Positions 9,144 through 17,104 of a stretch of DNA of 64,000 nucleotides are shown piece by piece (the stretch's first letter is position 1; the number at the start of each line of letters is the position of its first letter). Both the position numbers and the translations under genes were made by a program. Below the pieces are notes generated by a model. That model did no database searches, was not told the origin of the DNA, and saw only the letters and a list, made by a program, of their open reading frames with translations. Origin of the DNA: an uncultured Campylobacter sp. (GTDB lineage: Bacteria; Campylobacterota; Campylobacteria; Campylobacterales; Campylobacteraceae); NCBI RefSeq assembly GCF_938041645.1, contig NZ_CALIST010000014.1:1-64000 (forward strand), written 5' to 3'.

Positions 9144-9647
9144 TTATTTTGGTACAAGTATACTCATCGCTTTTCTTAAAGGATTGCACTCGCTATCGCT
9201 TAGGCAAATTTCTAATTGCTCCTTTATTTTGCAGGAAAAATCCTTCTTGTCGCTGTTTTTTCCGTAACAAACCTTGTCAAAGTAACCGATAGCCCTATGT
9301 ATATTTCCGCCGTAAAATATTTCATTCCCTGCTAGCAAAAAGCAATAATACATCATATCCGCCCCGCAAGCTTTCTTTAATGCTGAAACGGAATCTTTAT
9401 ATCTACCCATTGTAACCAAAAGCACCGCGCCGAGCGATCCGCAGCTTTCGTAATCTCCTTCGTCGCACTTCTTGGATAAAATTTCGACTAGCTCTGTGCA
9501 TGCGCTATATTTTCCATCGCCGTTATCGCACTCTAAATTTAGCTCTTTTTCCTCCCAAGTTTTGAAAAAGCTCGAATCCATGGGTCTTGCCATACTAGAG
9601 CATATTGAAAATATGAAAGCTAGAATTATAAATTTAATTTTCTGCAT
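9144..9647 (-). CDS. Secreted Sel1/Hcp-like Cys-rich protein, copy 1
   Basis: A 167-residue exported protein with a signal peptide (MQKIKFIILAFIFSICSSMA). The mature part has repeats with paired cysteines (KYSACTELVEILSKKCDEGD, YESCGSLGAVLL, SALKKACGADMMYYCFLLAG, FDKVCYGKN, CKIKEQLEICLSDSEC). That is the Sel1-like, disulfide-bridged helical hairpin pattern of Helicobacter cysteine-rich proteins. It is clearly paralogous to the next gene (9697-10209); both share KYSACTxLVEILSKKCD, YESCGSLG and the ending CLxDSECNPxxKA. A GGAGAG precedes the ATG. Function is unknown; Hcp relatives are periplasmic or secreted, and some have been reported to bind beta-lactams. Confidence 0.72.
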   Translation of the reverse strand: MQKIKFIILAFIFSICSSMARPMDSSFFKTWEEKELNLECDNGDGKYSACTELVEILSKKCDEGDYESCGSLGAVLLVTMGRYKDSVSALKKACGADMMYYCFLLAGNEIFYGGNIHRAIGYFDKVCYGKNSDKKDFSCKIKEQLEICLSDSECNPLRKAMSILVPK

Positions 9648-9696
9648 TTTCTCTCCTATTTAAATTTTGATATATAAAGCGGCTTTTTAAACAACA

Positions 9697-10209
9697 TCAT
9701 CTTACGCTTTTTAACAAAATTCTTGCTTTTTTTATAGGATTGCACTCGCTGTCATTTAGGCACTTTTCCAATTCCTCTTTTATCTTGCACGCTTCGTTTT
9801 TAAACAGGCTATTTGCTGCTTCACATGTCTTACCAAGATATTTAATTACCAAATTTACATCTCCGCCATAGTGTATTTCGGTCGCACTTAGCATATAGCA
9901 GTAGGTTACTACGCCGGTCTCACAAGCTTTTTTATAAGCGGAGGCGGAGTCTTCATATCTATTGGAGTCGAAAAGCGCTATGCCGAGCGATCCACAGCTT
10001 TCATAATCTCCGCCGTCGCACTTTTTGGATAAAATTTCGACTAGTTTCGTGCATGCGCTATATTTTCCATTGCCGTTATTGCAAGAGATCGCTAAATCTT
10101 TTTCCTCTTGGGTTTGTAAATGATCTACGCTTACCTTTGCCGCCGCGGGGATCGCTACAAATGCCGTTATAAACGCGAATGCTGAAATTTTAAGATAGAA
10201 TTTTTTCAT
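9697..10209 (-). CDS. Secreted Sel1/Hcp-like Cys-rich protein, copy 2
   Basis: A 170-residue paralog of the downstream gene, about half identical by eye, with a signal peptide ending near AIPAAAKV. Paired cysteines occur in KYSACTKLVEILSKKCDGGD, YESCGSLGIALFDS, AYKKACETGVVTYCYML and CKIKEELEKCLNDSEC, as in Sel1/Hcp repeat proteins. The start ATG and its GGAG ribosome-binding site lie inside a perfect 9-bp inverted repeat (10208-10236). The two copies lie head to tail about 50 bases apart, so a local duplication is likely. Function is not known. Confidence 0.7.
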   Translation of the reverse strand: MKKFYLKISAFAFITAFVAIPAAAKVSVDHLQTQEEKDLAISCNNGNGKYSACTKLVEILSKKCDGGDYESCGSLGIALFDSNRYEDSASAYKKACETGVVTYCYMLSATEIHYGGDVNLVIKYLGKTCEAANSLFKNEACKIKEELEKCLNDSECNPIKKARILLKSVR

Positions 10210-10236
10210 CGCCGCTCCATGTTTTTAAGCGGCGAT
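10208..10236 (-). promoter_or_regulatory. Inverted repeat covering the start of the upstream Hcp-like gene
   Basis: Arms ATCGCCGCT (10208-10216) and AGCGGCGAT (10228-10236) are perfect complements around an 11-base loop. On the minus-strand mRNA the GGAG site and the start codon fall within the hairpin, so it could hide the ribosome-binding site. It could also be a chance GC-rich palindrome. Confidence 0.35.
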
Positions 10237-10458
10237 TATATATTAAAGTATTTTAGCGGGCTCTTAAAATTTTGCAGAGTTAAAATTTTGATCGCCTGCT
10301 AAATTTAGCGGCACCGTCTTCAAAAACCGTACCGCTTTAAAATTTAAAACATCGTTTCTAAATTTTTAAATGCCGCTCTTAAATTTAAACATCGCGGTGA
10401 AATTTTAAAATTTCACCGCAAGCTTTGGGCGGCTTTAAATTTAACATACCGAGTTCTG

Positions 10459-10956
10459 TTAGCATCCCGAGTTTGGCTGAACCCGCGTTTCGCTGCCCGT
10501 GTGGATCAGCAGAGCCTTGCCGCGTCTAAATCTGCACGGCGGATCGGCTTGCACGGATGAGTATTCCTTGCCGTTTAGCTTGTAGATGACATTGGAGCCT
10601 TGCACCGTTTTTTGGGAGTTTTGGATCGCATCTCCGGCGACCGCGCCTACTACCGCACCGCCCACGAGCCCCACGGTCTCAGCTAAGCGCCTGCTGCTGC
10701 TATGTTTGCCGAGCTTATGCCCGATGACCGCACCCGTAGTTCCGCCTGCGACGCCACCTAAAATTTTACCCGTATTGCCCTCGGAGCGCTCTAAGTTGAT
10801 TTTGGCAGGCAGGACATCGACGATCTCGATCCGATCGCTCTGCCTCATGCGGTTCGTCTCGCTCGCGTCATAAACATCTCCACCATATCGATCCTGCGGG
10901 GCCGCGCAACCACAAAGTGCGATCGCTGCGATCAAACATAATGTAAAATTCTTCAT
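10459..10956 (-). CDS. Glycine-zipper lipoprotein (17-kDa antigen/SlyB-like)
   Basis: This 165-residue protein starts MKNFTLCLIAAIALCGCAAP, a lipoprotein signal with a Cys in a lipobox-like LCGC. The middle carries a double glycine zipper (GKILGGVAGGTTGAVIGHKLGK and GLVGGAVVGAVAGDAIQ), the pattern of Rickettsia 17-kDa antigen/SlyB outer-membrane lipoproteins. An in-frame ATG at 10989 exists, but AAGGAGAAAAC immediately precedes the ATG at 10954-10956. The family often responds to envelope stress, but nothing in this sequence proves it here. The gene stands alone. Confidence 0.8.
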   Translation of the reverse strand: MKNFTLCLIAAIALCGCAAPQDRYGGDVYDASETNRMRQSDRIEIVDVLPAKINLERSEGNTGKILGGVAGGTTGAVIGHKLGKHSSSRRLAETVGLVGGAVVGAVAGDAIQNSQKTVQGSNVIYKLNGKEYSSVQADPPCRFRRGKALLIHTGSETRVQPNSGC

Positions 10957-11138
10957 GTTTTCTCCTTTATAATGAGCTACGAGCGGCATTATACTATGGA
11001 TTTTTATACGAGCGGTTAAGCGGCGGCGTTAAAATTTACCGGCTCGCTGCCGCTTAAAATTAGCTGGATACGAGGCATCGTGCCGTATCTGGGTGCCTTA
11101 TAAAATTTTTATTTCACTCAAAATTTATCTTATTTTGT

Positions 11139-11144
11139 TAGAAT
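11139..11144 (+). promoter_or_regulatory. Extended -10 promoter of the flavodoxin gene
   Basis: TAGAAT preceded by TG at the extended position lies 25 bases before the flavodoxin ATG, followed by AAGGAGAG as ribosome-binding site. The sequence around it (ATCATTC) is AT-rich, but I could not recognise a convincing Fur operator. Confidence 0.5.
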
Positions 11145-11168
11145 CATTCTTATTTTTAAGGAGAGAAA

Positions 11169-11651
11169 ATGAAAAAACTATTAGTTTACGCTACCAAAGG
11201 CGGCGACACGAAGGTCGTGAGCGAATACATCGCTTCAAAGCTCGGCTTTGAGATCAAGGAGGCCAAAGAGCTAAATGAGGAGGATTTGGCAGGAGCGGGC
11301 GCGTTTATTTTTGCGGCTTCGACGCACGGCGACGGACAGATCCAGGCTAAATTTGACGACAAATTGGAGCTTTTGAATAAAACTGATTTTGACGGACGCA
11401 AGGTCGCGCTCATAGGCGTTGGCAACATCGAGCGCCACGGCAGCGATTTTTGCAGCGGTATGAGCACGTTTTTGCCGGTGCTTAAAAAGGCCGATCTCAT
11501 CGGTGCTTGGGGTGCAGAGGGATATAAATTTAAACATTCGCGCGCCTTCATAAACGGCAAATTCGTAGGTCTTACGATCGATTTTAAGGGCGACGAGCAC
11601 TGGCAGGCAAGGGCCGATAAGTGGATCGTCGCGGTTAAAGGTGAGTTTTAA
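11169..11651 (+). CDS. Flavodoxin
   Basis: A 160-residue short-chain flavodoxin-like protein (FMN electron carrier). The N-terminal phosphate-binding loop reads YATKGGDTKVVSEYIA, which departs from the usual T-x-T-G-N-T. FIFAASTHGDGQIQAKFDDKL is the W/T loop region, and VALIGVGNIERHGSDFCSGM plus the C-terminal W-x-x-R-A-D-K-W helix are typical of the fold. Differences from the standard Campylobacter FldA suggest a second type of flavodoxin, so I give no symbol. It has its own promoter and is followed by a strong terminator hairpin, so it is probably a single-gene transcript. A partner oxidoreductase is not encoded next to it. Confidence 0.82.
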   Translation: MKKLLVYATKGGDTKVVSEYIASKLGFEIKEAKELNEEDLAGAGAFIFAASTHGDGQIQAKFDDKLELLNKTDFDGRKVALIGVGNIERHGSDFCSGMSTFLPVLKKADLIGAWGAEGYKFKHSRAFINGKFVGLTIDFKGDEHWQARADKWIVAVKGEF

Positions 11652-11676
11652 ATATTTCAACTTTTGCACGACCGAG

Positions 11677-11707
11677 CGAGCATTGGGCCCATAAAGCCCA
11701 ATGCTCG
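11677..11707 (+). terminator. Rho-independent terminator after the flavodoxin gene
   Basis: CGAGCATTGGGC (11677-11688) and GCCCAATGCTCG (11696-11707) form a perfect 12-bp stem with a 7-base loop, followed by TTAAATTT. It lies 25 bases beyond the stop codon. Confidence 0.8.
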
Positions 11708-12315
11708 TTAAATTTCGCCATTAAATTCCGCGCTCCGCTTGAAAGCGAAGCCCTCTTAAATTTTACTCGCCACAGCGTTAGAATTTCCGCCACATTCAAG
11801 CGCCGCCTGCTCATGCCGCGTAAAATTTATCGCTAGCGGGAGCCGCAAATTCCGGCTCGCTGCGCCGAATAGCTCTAAACAATTGCCGCGATAAAATTTA
11901 GTTCGCGGCAACTTGCGCGCTATTCGTGCAATAAACGATAAATTTCGCCTGCGATGCTTGATGCCGCTAGCGCGATAAAATTTCGCTTTCGCGACAAAAT
12001 TCCGCCCGCAGTACTAGCGCGGCACCCGCACGTTAAAATTCCACGCTCCGCTTCCGAGCAGAGCCTCCGCATTAAAATTTTAAAATTTTTAGTTCAAAAA
12101 GTCGCTGCGTTTTACAAGCCGTGCCGCTTGAAATCACGCAGATAGGCTAAATTTTATCCTCCCAAGCTCCAAAATCTAGCCCGCGCGCAGCGCTCAATTT
12201 AATACGGCAAATTTAATGCGATCGATTTATAAAATCACCGCCCGAGCCTCAAATATCAGCGCCGCATTAGAAAAGTTATTTTATAATAACCGCATATCAA
12301 AATTTAAGGCGATCT
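11708..12315. repeat. Intergenic region with irregular AAATTT-core repeats
   Basis: No supportable gene lies in these 608 bases. They consist of short GC-rich stretches (GCGCGGCA, CGCTCCGC and similar) joined by repeated TAAAATTT/AAAATTCC cores on both strands. The right end, just before the HlyD gene, is more AT-rich (TTATTTTATAATAACC) and probably contains its promoter: TATAAT at 12281-12286. Confidence 0.5.
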
Positions 12316-13281
12316 ATGAAAAGGCTTCTATTTTTCGTCGTTTTTGCGCTGGCCGCTCTCGCCGCGGCGATCTACTTCAATCTCGATAGGCGCGAAGAGG
12401 TCGCGCACAAGGCCTACGGCATCATCGATATCAGGCAGAGTTCGCTTAGCTTCGAGCGCAGCGGCCGCATTAGCGCGCTTTATCGCGACGAGGGCGATTT
12501 CGTGCAGGCTGGCGACGTCTTGGCGGCTCTGGATACGGCGGATCTGAGCTATCAAAGGCGTATTCAGATCGCAAGATGCGACGGGCTTAAATTTAGCTTG
12601 CAGAAATTACAAAGCGGCTTTCGTAGCGAGGAGATCGAGATGGCGGCGGCGAACGTAAGCGCGCTGCAAAACGCCCTACAGCTCGCTACTTTGACGAACG
12701 AGCGCCTCAAGAGCCTGGGCAAAACCAACTCCGCGTCCAAGCAGCAGATCGACGAGGCGTTTTACTCGATGAAGCGCACGCAAGCCCAGCTGCAAAGCGC
12801 GCAGGCTAATCTGCGCCAGCTTCAAAGCGGCTACCGCGACGAGGATGTCGGCACTGCGCGCGCAAATTTGGCAAGCTGCGAGGAAAATTTGAAATATCTG
12901 AACTACCAAATCGAGACGCAAAGCGTGCTAAAAGCGCCCTTTAGCGGGCAGATCAGAGCGCGCCTGAAGGAGCTTGGCGACATCAGCATACCCAGCGTGG
13001 GCGTTTTTGAGCTCAGCGAAGTAAAAAACAAGCGCGCGAAATTTTATCTAAGCGAAAATCAGCTCCGCTTCCTGCGTGCCGGACAGAGCGTGCGGATCAT
13101 CGCTACGGACGGCTCTAGCGCGAGCGCAAAGGTCGCCTACGTGAGCCAAACCGCGATGTACACGCCCCGCACGGTGCAGACCGAGGAGCTGCGCGCAGAT
13201 CTCGTGTGGGAGGCGCGCGCCGATTTTAGCGACGAAGATGAGCAGTTTCGCTTAGGTCAGCCGATCAGCGTGGAATTTTAA
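12316..13281 (+). CDS. HlyD-family membrane fusion protein of an ABC exporter (YbhG-like)
   Basis: A 321-residue periplasmic adaptor with an N-terminal membrane anchor (RLLFFVVFALAALAAAIYF). It has the split biotinyl-lipoyl domain (ISALYRDEGDFVQAGDVLAAL ... VLKAPFSGQIRARLKELGDI) and a long helical coiled coil between about residues 80 and 195 rich in Gln/Leu (QLQSAQANLRQLQSGYRDED). The beta-barrel domain near the C-terminus is intact. It connects an inner-membrane ABC exporter to an outer-membrane channel. The cognate ATPase and two permeases follow on the same strand, though separated by about 1.2 kb of repeat-rich sequence. Substrate is unknown; YbhFSR relatives export drugs or ions. Confidence 0.85.
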   Translation: MKRLLFFVVFALAALAAAIYFNLDRREEVAHKAYGIIDIRQSSLSFERSGRISALYRDEGDFVQAGDVLAALDTADLSYQRRIQIARCDGLKFSLQKLQSGFRSEEIEMAAANVSALQNALQLATLTNERLKSLGKTNSASKQQIDEAFYSMKRTQAQLQSAQANLRQLQSGYRDEDVGTARANLASCEENLKYLNYQIETQSVLKAPFSGQIRARLKELGDISIPSVGVFELSEVKNKRAKFYLSENQLRFLRAGQSVRIIATDGSSASAKVAYVSQTAMYTPRTVQTEELRADLVWEARADFSDEDEQFRLGQPISVEF

Positions 13282-14021
13282 CGCGCAAGCGTTGCGCGCG
13301 AAATTTTAATGCATGAGCGAAATTTTAGCGCGTGGGCGGCACTTCGGACACTGCGGGCGAAATTTGAATAGCATAGCTCGCTGCCCGAGAAATTTTACGC
13401 AACGCCGCGCAAGCCGTGTATACGGCGTGTGTGGGCCTGATGAAATTTTAAAAGTGCACTTCGAGGCGGAATTTAAACGGCGCCTGTTCGGCAGGGCAGG
13501 GCGATAAATTTTTGCTGCGCCTAAAATACATCGTCTCGGCGGCGATAAAATGCTGTGCGCTTATAACGAGGTCGTACAAAGGCGGCGTAAATTTTATCGC
13601 GCGGGTTTTGCGCGAGCCGGTAACGGCTTTGGATAAAAGATCGGAATTTCGCAGCGCAGCGAGTAAAATTTCGGCGAAATTTTGGCGCAAAGCAGCGCGG
13701 GTTAAATTTTAAAATTTGCGGCTCGGCGACGACGAGGTAAAAAATCGGGCGGTATAACGGCAACGGACTTTTTTTCTAGCGAGCGTTTTGCGATAAACAA
13801 ACGGCGCGATAAAATACCGATTGTGCGCGGCGGTGAAATTTCACCCCGAAAGGCGGGCGGCGGCAAAATCTCACCGAAAGAGGCGCAGCGAAGATAGAGC
13901 TCGGCGCTCACAGCTCGCCGGGCGTCTGAAAACTCCGCTTTCGTTTGCGTTTTGAAGCGAATTTATCGCGGATACTCACGGGCTGCTTCATGTTTTGGAG
14001 ACCGCCCCGTCCATGCGCGTT

Positions 14022-14067
14022 GTGTGCGCATCGTTAGCGGCGCGGCTAGCCGATGCGATATGCACAC
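14022..14067. other. Large imperfect hairpin in the exporter leader
   Basis: GTGTGCGCATCG (14022-14033) pairs with CGATGC-(GATAT)-GCACAC (14051-14067), with an inner TAGC/GCTA stem around a GGCGCG loop. On either strand it would fold strongly; it lacks a following T run, so it is not a typical terminator. Confidence 0.35.
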
Positions 14068-14271
14068 GCTCAAGACGGATCGGGCGTCGCGCGGAATATT
14101 CGGCGCGAGCCGTAAGCAACGCCGATCGTGCGGGCACGCAAAATTCGAGCGGGCGATTGCAGGGCGCCTAGACGCGATAGGGCTTAGTTTCGCGCGCTTG
14201 CGGTAAGTTGCGTCGAATTTATGCTATGCGAGGTTTGGGCGAAATTGTTTGACGCGCGTCGCGAAGTTTAA

Positions 14272-14371
14272 AGCGCGCGGCGTCTGTAGAACCGAGATGC
14301 CGCGGCTGTCACAAAACTAAGACGCCGTAGCGGTCGCAAAACCACGACGTCTTTGCGGCTGCAGAAGCAAG
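14272..14371. repeat. Four degenerate 25-bp tandem repeats
   Basis: Units 14272-14296, 14297-14321, 14322-14346 and 14347-14371 align end to end without gaps. The conserved pattern is roughly a-CGYC-n-GCGG-YYGYAGAA-CCA-G, with clearest identity in the second half (for example GTCTGTAGAACCGAG against GGCTGCAGAAGCAAG). They lie about 90 bases before the ATPase gene. Confidence 0.45.
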
Positions 14372-14463
14372 GCGTCGCGATAAAGAGCGCCTTTTCGGCG
14401 TGCGTAGGTCTCGTTCGTCGCGCCAAGCGACGGGGCGAGTAAATATAAAATTTGGAGCTAGGC

Positions 14464-16254
14464 TTGGATCTACTAAATATCGTAAATTTAAAGAAATTTT
14501 ACCTGCGAGAGGATCGCAGCAAAAACGTCGTTTTTGAAAATTTTGATCTGCGAATTGACGATACGCCGCGGCTCATCAGCCTCACGGGTCCCGACGGCGC
14601 GGGCAAATCCACGCTTTTAAAGCTCATCTGCGGCATCATCGCGCCCGATTGCGGCGAGATAAAATTTGCCGGCTTCACCCCTAGCGGCGAAAATAAAGAA
14701 TTCGTCCGCGCAAACGGCTATATGTCGCAGAGCCTGGGGCTTTACGAGGAGCTTAGCGTCTGGCAAAATTTAAACATTTTCGCGGGCCTAAAAGGGCTCG
14801 ATCTAAAAGACGGCGAGGAGTATCTGCGCGGGCTTTTGCGCCGCGTAGGGCTTTTGAAATTTAAAGATTACGCCGTGGATTCGCTCTCCGGCGGGATGAA
14901 GCAAAAGCTCGGCGTCGCCTGCGCTATTGCGGCAAAACCGCGGCTTTTGGTACTCGATGAGCCTACCGTCGGCGTTGATCCGCTCTCGCGCAGCGAGCTG
15001 TGGGCGATCGTGCGCGAGTATCTGGATCAAAGCGGCGCGAAATGCATATTTTCGACGGCGTATTTCGACGAGGCGGCGGATGCCGATCTGACGCTGATTT
15101 TGCTCGGCGGCAAGATCATAGCGCAAGATCCCGCCGTAAAGATCACCGCGGCGCTGCGGGATCGCACCTTTCGCATAGGCGGCGAGGATTATCAGAGCTT
15201 GGCGCGCCGCTTGATGTTTAAAACGCAAAGATTTTTAAAAAACTCCCCGCTCATCGACATCTGCCCCAGAGACGGCAGCGTCGATCTGCTAAGCGAAGAG
15301 CCGATAAGCCTGCGCGATCTGCAGGAGTTTTTAAACGCAAGCCTAGAGGGTGACGGCGAAAATACAGAGCGCGAAAACGGGGGCGCTAAATTTAAACTAA
15401 GCCCGCGCGAGGCGAGCCTAGAGGATGCGTATATTTTTTTAAATAAAGCAGAGATCGGCGCGGCAAACTTCGGCTACGAAAAAAGGAGCTTCGATGCGGC
15501 TCAAACCGTCATCAAAGTGCGCGACGTGAGTAAAAAATTCGGCTCATTCACCGCTGTGGAAAATACGAGTTTCGAGGTCAAAAAGGGCGAGATTTTCGGT
15601 CTTTTGGGTCCAAACGGCGCGGGCAAGACGACGACCTTTCGCATGATCTGCGCGCTTTTGGGGATGAGCGGGGGCGAGATCTCGGTCATGGGCGAGGATC
15701 TGCGCCACGCTAAATCATCGATCAGATCGCGCATCGGCTACGTCTCGCAGAAATTTTCGCTTTACAAAAAGCTAAGCTGCTATCAAAATTTAGAGTATTT
15801 CGGCCGCAGCTACGGCATCGGCGGCATGGCGCTGAAGCGGCGCATAGAGGAGCTTTTGAGCGAGTTTGGCTTGCAGCGGCTGCGAAACGAGACGTGGCAA
15901 AACCTGCCGTTCGGCGCGGGGCGCAACCTCAGCATGGCGTGCGCGCTCATCCACCGCCCTGAGATTTTGTTTCTCGACGAGGCCACCAGCGGCGCCGATC
16001 CGCTCTCGCGCAGGCTTTTTTGGAACCGCATAAATGCGCTCGCGCGCACCGGCGTGAGCGTGGTCGTGACGACGCATTTTATGGAGGAGGCGGAGTATTG
16101 CGATCGGTTTTTGATCCAAGATCGCGGCAAAATCCTGGCGCTAGGCAGTCCCGACGAAGTCTGCGTGCAGCGCGGGCGGCGGCTTAGCGTGCAGCAGGCC
16201 TTCATAAACGAGGTGCAAAAATTTAGAAGCGAGGCGGGCGATGAGGGCTTTTGA
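14464..16254 (+). CDS. ABC exporter ATPase with two fused nucleotide-binding domains (YbhF-like)
   Basis: A 596-residue protein with two ATPase domains. Domain 1 has Walker A GPDGAGKST, signature LSGGMKQKLG and Walker B LLVLDEPTVGVDP. Domain 2 (from about residue 340) has Walker A GPNGAGKTT and Walker B EILFLDEATSGADP, but its signature region reads NLPFGAGRNLS instead of LSGGQ. A weakened second signature is also known in YbhF. The start TTG at 14464 has GGAG 6 bases upstream; an in-frame TTG at 14452 overlaps that site. The next open frame starts inside the last 14 bases. With the HlyD protein and the two ABC-2 permeases it forms a YbhGFSR-type exporter. Confidence 0.87.
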   Translation: MDLLNIVNLKKFYLREDRSKNVVFENFDLRIDDTPRLISLTGPDGAGKSTLLKLICGIIAPDCGEIKFAGFTPSGENKEFVRANGYMSQSLGLYEELSVWQNLNIFAGLKGLDLKDGEEYLRGLLRRVGLLKFKDYAVDSLSGGMKQKLGVACAIAAKPRLLVLDEPTVGVDPLSRSELWAIVREYLDQSGAKCIFSTAYFDEAADADLTLILLGGKIIAQDPAVKITAALRDRTFRIGGEDYQSLARRLMFKTQRFLKNSPLIDICPRDGSVDLLSEEPISLRDLQEFLNASLEGDGENTERENGGAKFKLSPREASLEDAYIFLNKAEIGAANFGYEKRSFDAAQTVIKVRDVSKKFGSFTAVENTSFEVKKGEIFGLLGPNGAGKTTTFRMICALLGMSGGEISVMGEDLRHAKSSIRSRIGYVSQKFSLYKKLSCYQNLEYFGRSYGIGGMALKRRIEELLSEFGLQRLRNETWQNLPFGAGRNLSMACALIHRPEILFLDEATSGADPLSRRLFWNRINALARTGVSVVVTTHFMEEAEYCDRFLIQDRGKILALGSPDEVCVQRGRRLSVQQAFINEVQKFRSEAGDEGF

Positions 16255-17104
16255 TCTAAATTTTGCGCGAGCTGCGAGGATTTTTGATCTGAATTTTATG
16301 CGGGCGGAGCGAAAAGCTGCGCGCCCGCGCGGTAAAATTCTAAGCGGCGAAAGGGTCTTGCGAGGCGATGAAATTTTAAACGGCGGCGGAATTTTGAGCG
16401 GCTTGGCTCTTAATGTCGGTAAAATTCTAAGCGGCAGCAGGATTTTTAGCAGCGGCGAAATTCGGAGCGATAGTAAAATTTTAAATGGCGGCGGAATTTT
16501 AAGAGATTGCGAAATTTCAAGCGGTAGTGGAATTTTGAATGAGACGTCGCGCAGCAGGGTACGGCGCGGATTTTGTAGATGGATACTGCGCGAGCTCCGC
16601 GCTGAAGCGAGCCCGCTTCGTCTGCGCCGTAAATTTCAAAGCGCGAACGGCTCGCAAATAGATCATAAATTCAAAAGAGCGACCACTCTGCAAACAGATC
16701 GCAAATTTAAAATGGCGGTCAGTTTGCAAACAGCTTGTAAATTTAAAGCCCTAATGCAAAAATTTCATCGCGGATTTTGCGCCGCCGCGGAGCTTTTGCG
16801 TCAGAAATTACGCAGCGAGACAATGCCGCGGTGCATAAAATTTCAAAGCCCGCCGTATGTGCTCGCGCGATCAAAATTTCAGGGCGCGATGAGCGAAATG
16901 GGCGCGGGCAGTCCATCTGTGCCGTTAAAATTTCAAATCTCGGTTGCCGCACTTTTGCAATTAAAATTTGGGGGCGTGCCAAATGCGATCACGCGGCTAA
17001 AATTTCAAAGCGCGGCAGTCGCCGAATTTGCGCGATCAAAATTTAGAGGCTCGCCGCGAGCGGCGCAGCGGCGTAAAATCCAAGTGCAGGGGCAGGGCGG
17101 ATGA
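16241..17104 (+). CDS. Repeat-built open frame between exporter ATPase and permease (doubtful protein)
   Basis: This 287-codon open frame has no recognisable domain. It starts with ATG 14 bases inside the ATPase gene, with GAGGCGGG upstream, and ends in an ATGA overlap with the permease gene, so it could be translated by coupling. The first half is a hexapeptide-like run (KILSG, EILNGG, GILSG, SKILNG, GGILRD) made by an 18-bp DNA repeat. The second half has KFQ/KFK at about 12-residue spacing, again from AAATTT cores. It is basic and rich in Ala, Arg, Lys, Gly and Ser. It may be a real low-complexity protein, or an expanded spacer that stays open because stop codons are avoided; I favour neither firmly. 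Confidence 0.35.
   Translation: MRAFDLNFARAARIFDLNFMRAERKAARPRGKILSGERVLRGDEILNGGGILSGLALNVGKILSGSRIFSSGEIRSDSKILNGGGILRDCEISSGSGILNETSRSRVRRGFCRWILRELRAEASPLRLRRKFQSANGSQIDHKFKRATTLQTDRKFKMAVSLQTACKFKALMQKFHRGFCAAAELLRQKLRSETMPRCIKFQSPPYVLARSKFQGAMSEMGAGSPSVPLKFQISVAALLQLKFGGVPNAITRLKFQSAAVAEFARSKFRGSPRAAQRRKIQVQGQGG
16335..16547 (+). repeat. 18-bp repeat array with AAATTT/GAATTTT core
   Basis: Cores begin at 16335, 16371, 16389, 16422, 16440, 16458, 16476, 16494, 16512 and 16530. Spacings are 36, 18, 33 and then six of 18 bases, all multiples of three. The unit is about RAATTYTARGCGGCRGYG. Confidence 0.7.

Larger units (their letters stand above)
13282..14463. repeat. 1.2-kb leader between exporter genes: AAATTT repeats, hairpin and 25-bp tandem repeats
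   Basis: No convincing gene is visible. The left part (13282-13930) is AAATTT-core repeat sequence with GC-rich spacers. The right part is GC-rich with few AAATTT cores. It contains a large imperfect hairpin (14022-14067) and four degenerate 25-bp direct repeats (14272-14371), listed separately. GGAG at 14454-14457 is the ribosome-binding site of the ATPase gene. Confidence 0.45.

Noticed and set aside
11954..12145. 63-codon frame after the flavodoxin terminator
   Set aside because: It is composed of repeat sequence (KF and KI pieces), has no ribosome-binding site and no similarity to a known protein.
13313..14206. Several short frames on both strands in the exporter leader
   Set aside because: They overlap one another, lack ribosome-binding sites and are made of AAATTT cores and GC-rich spacer, so no gene is supported.
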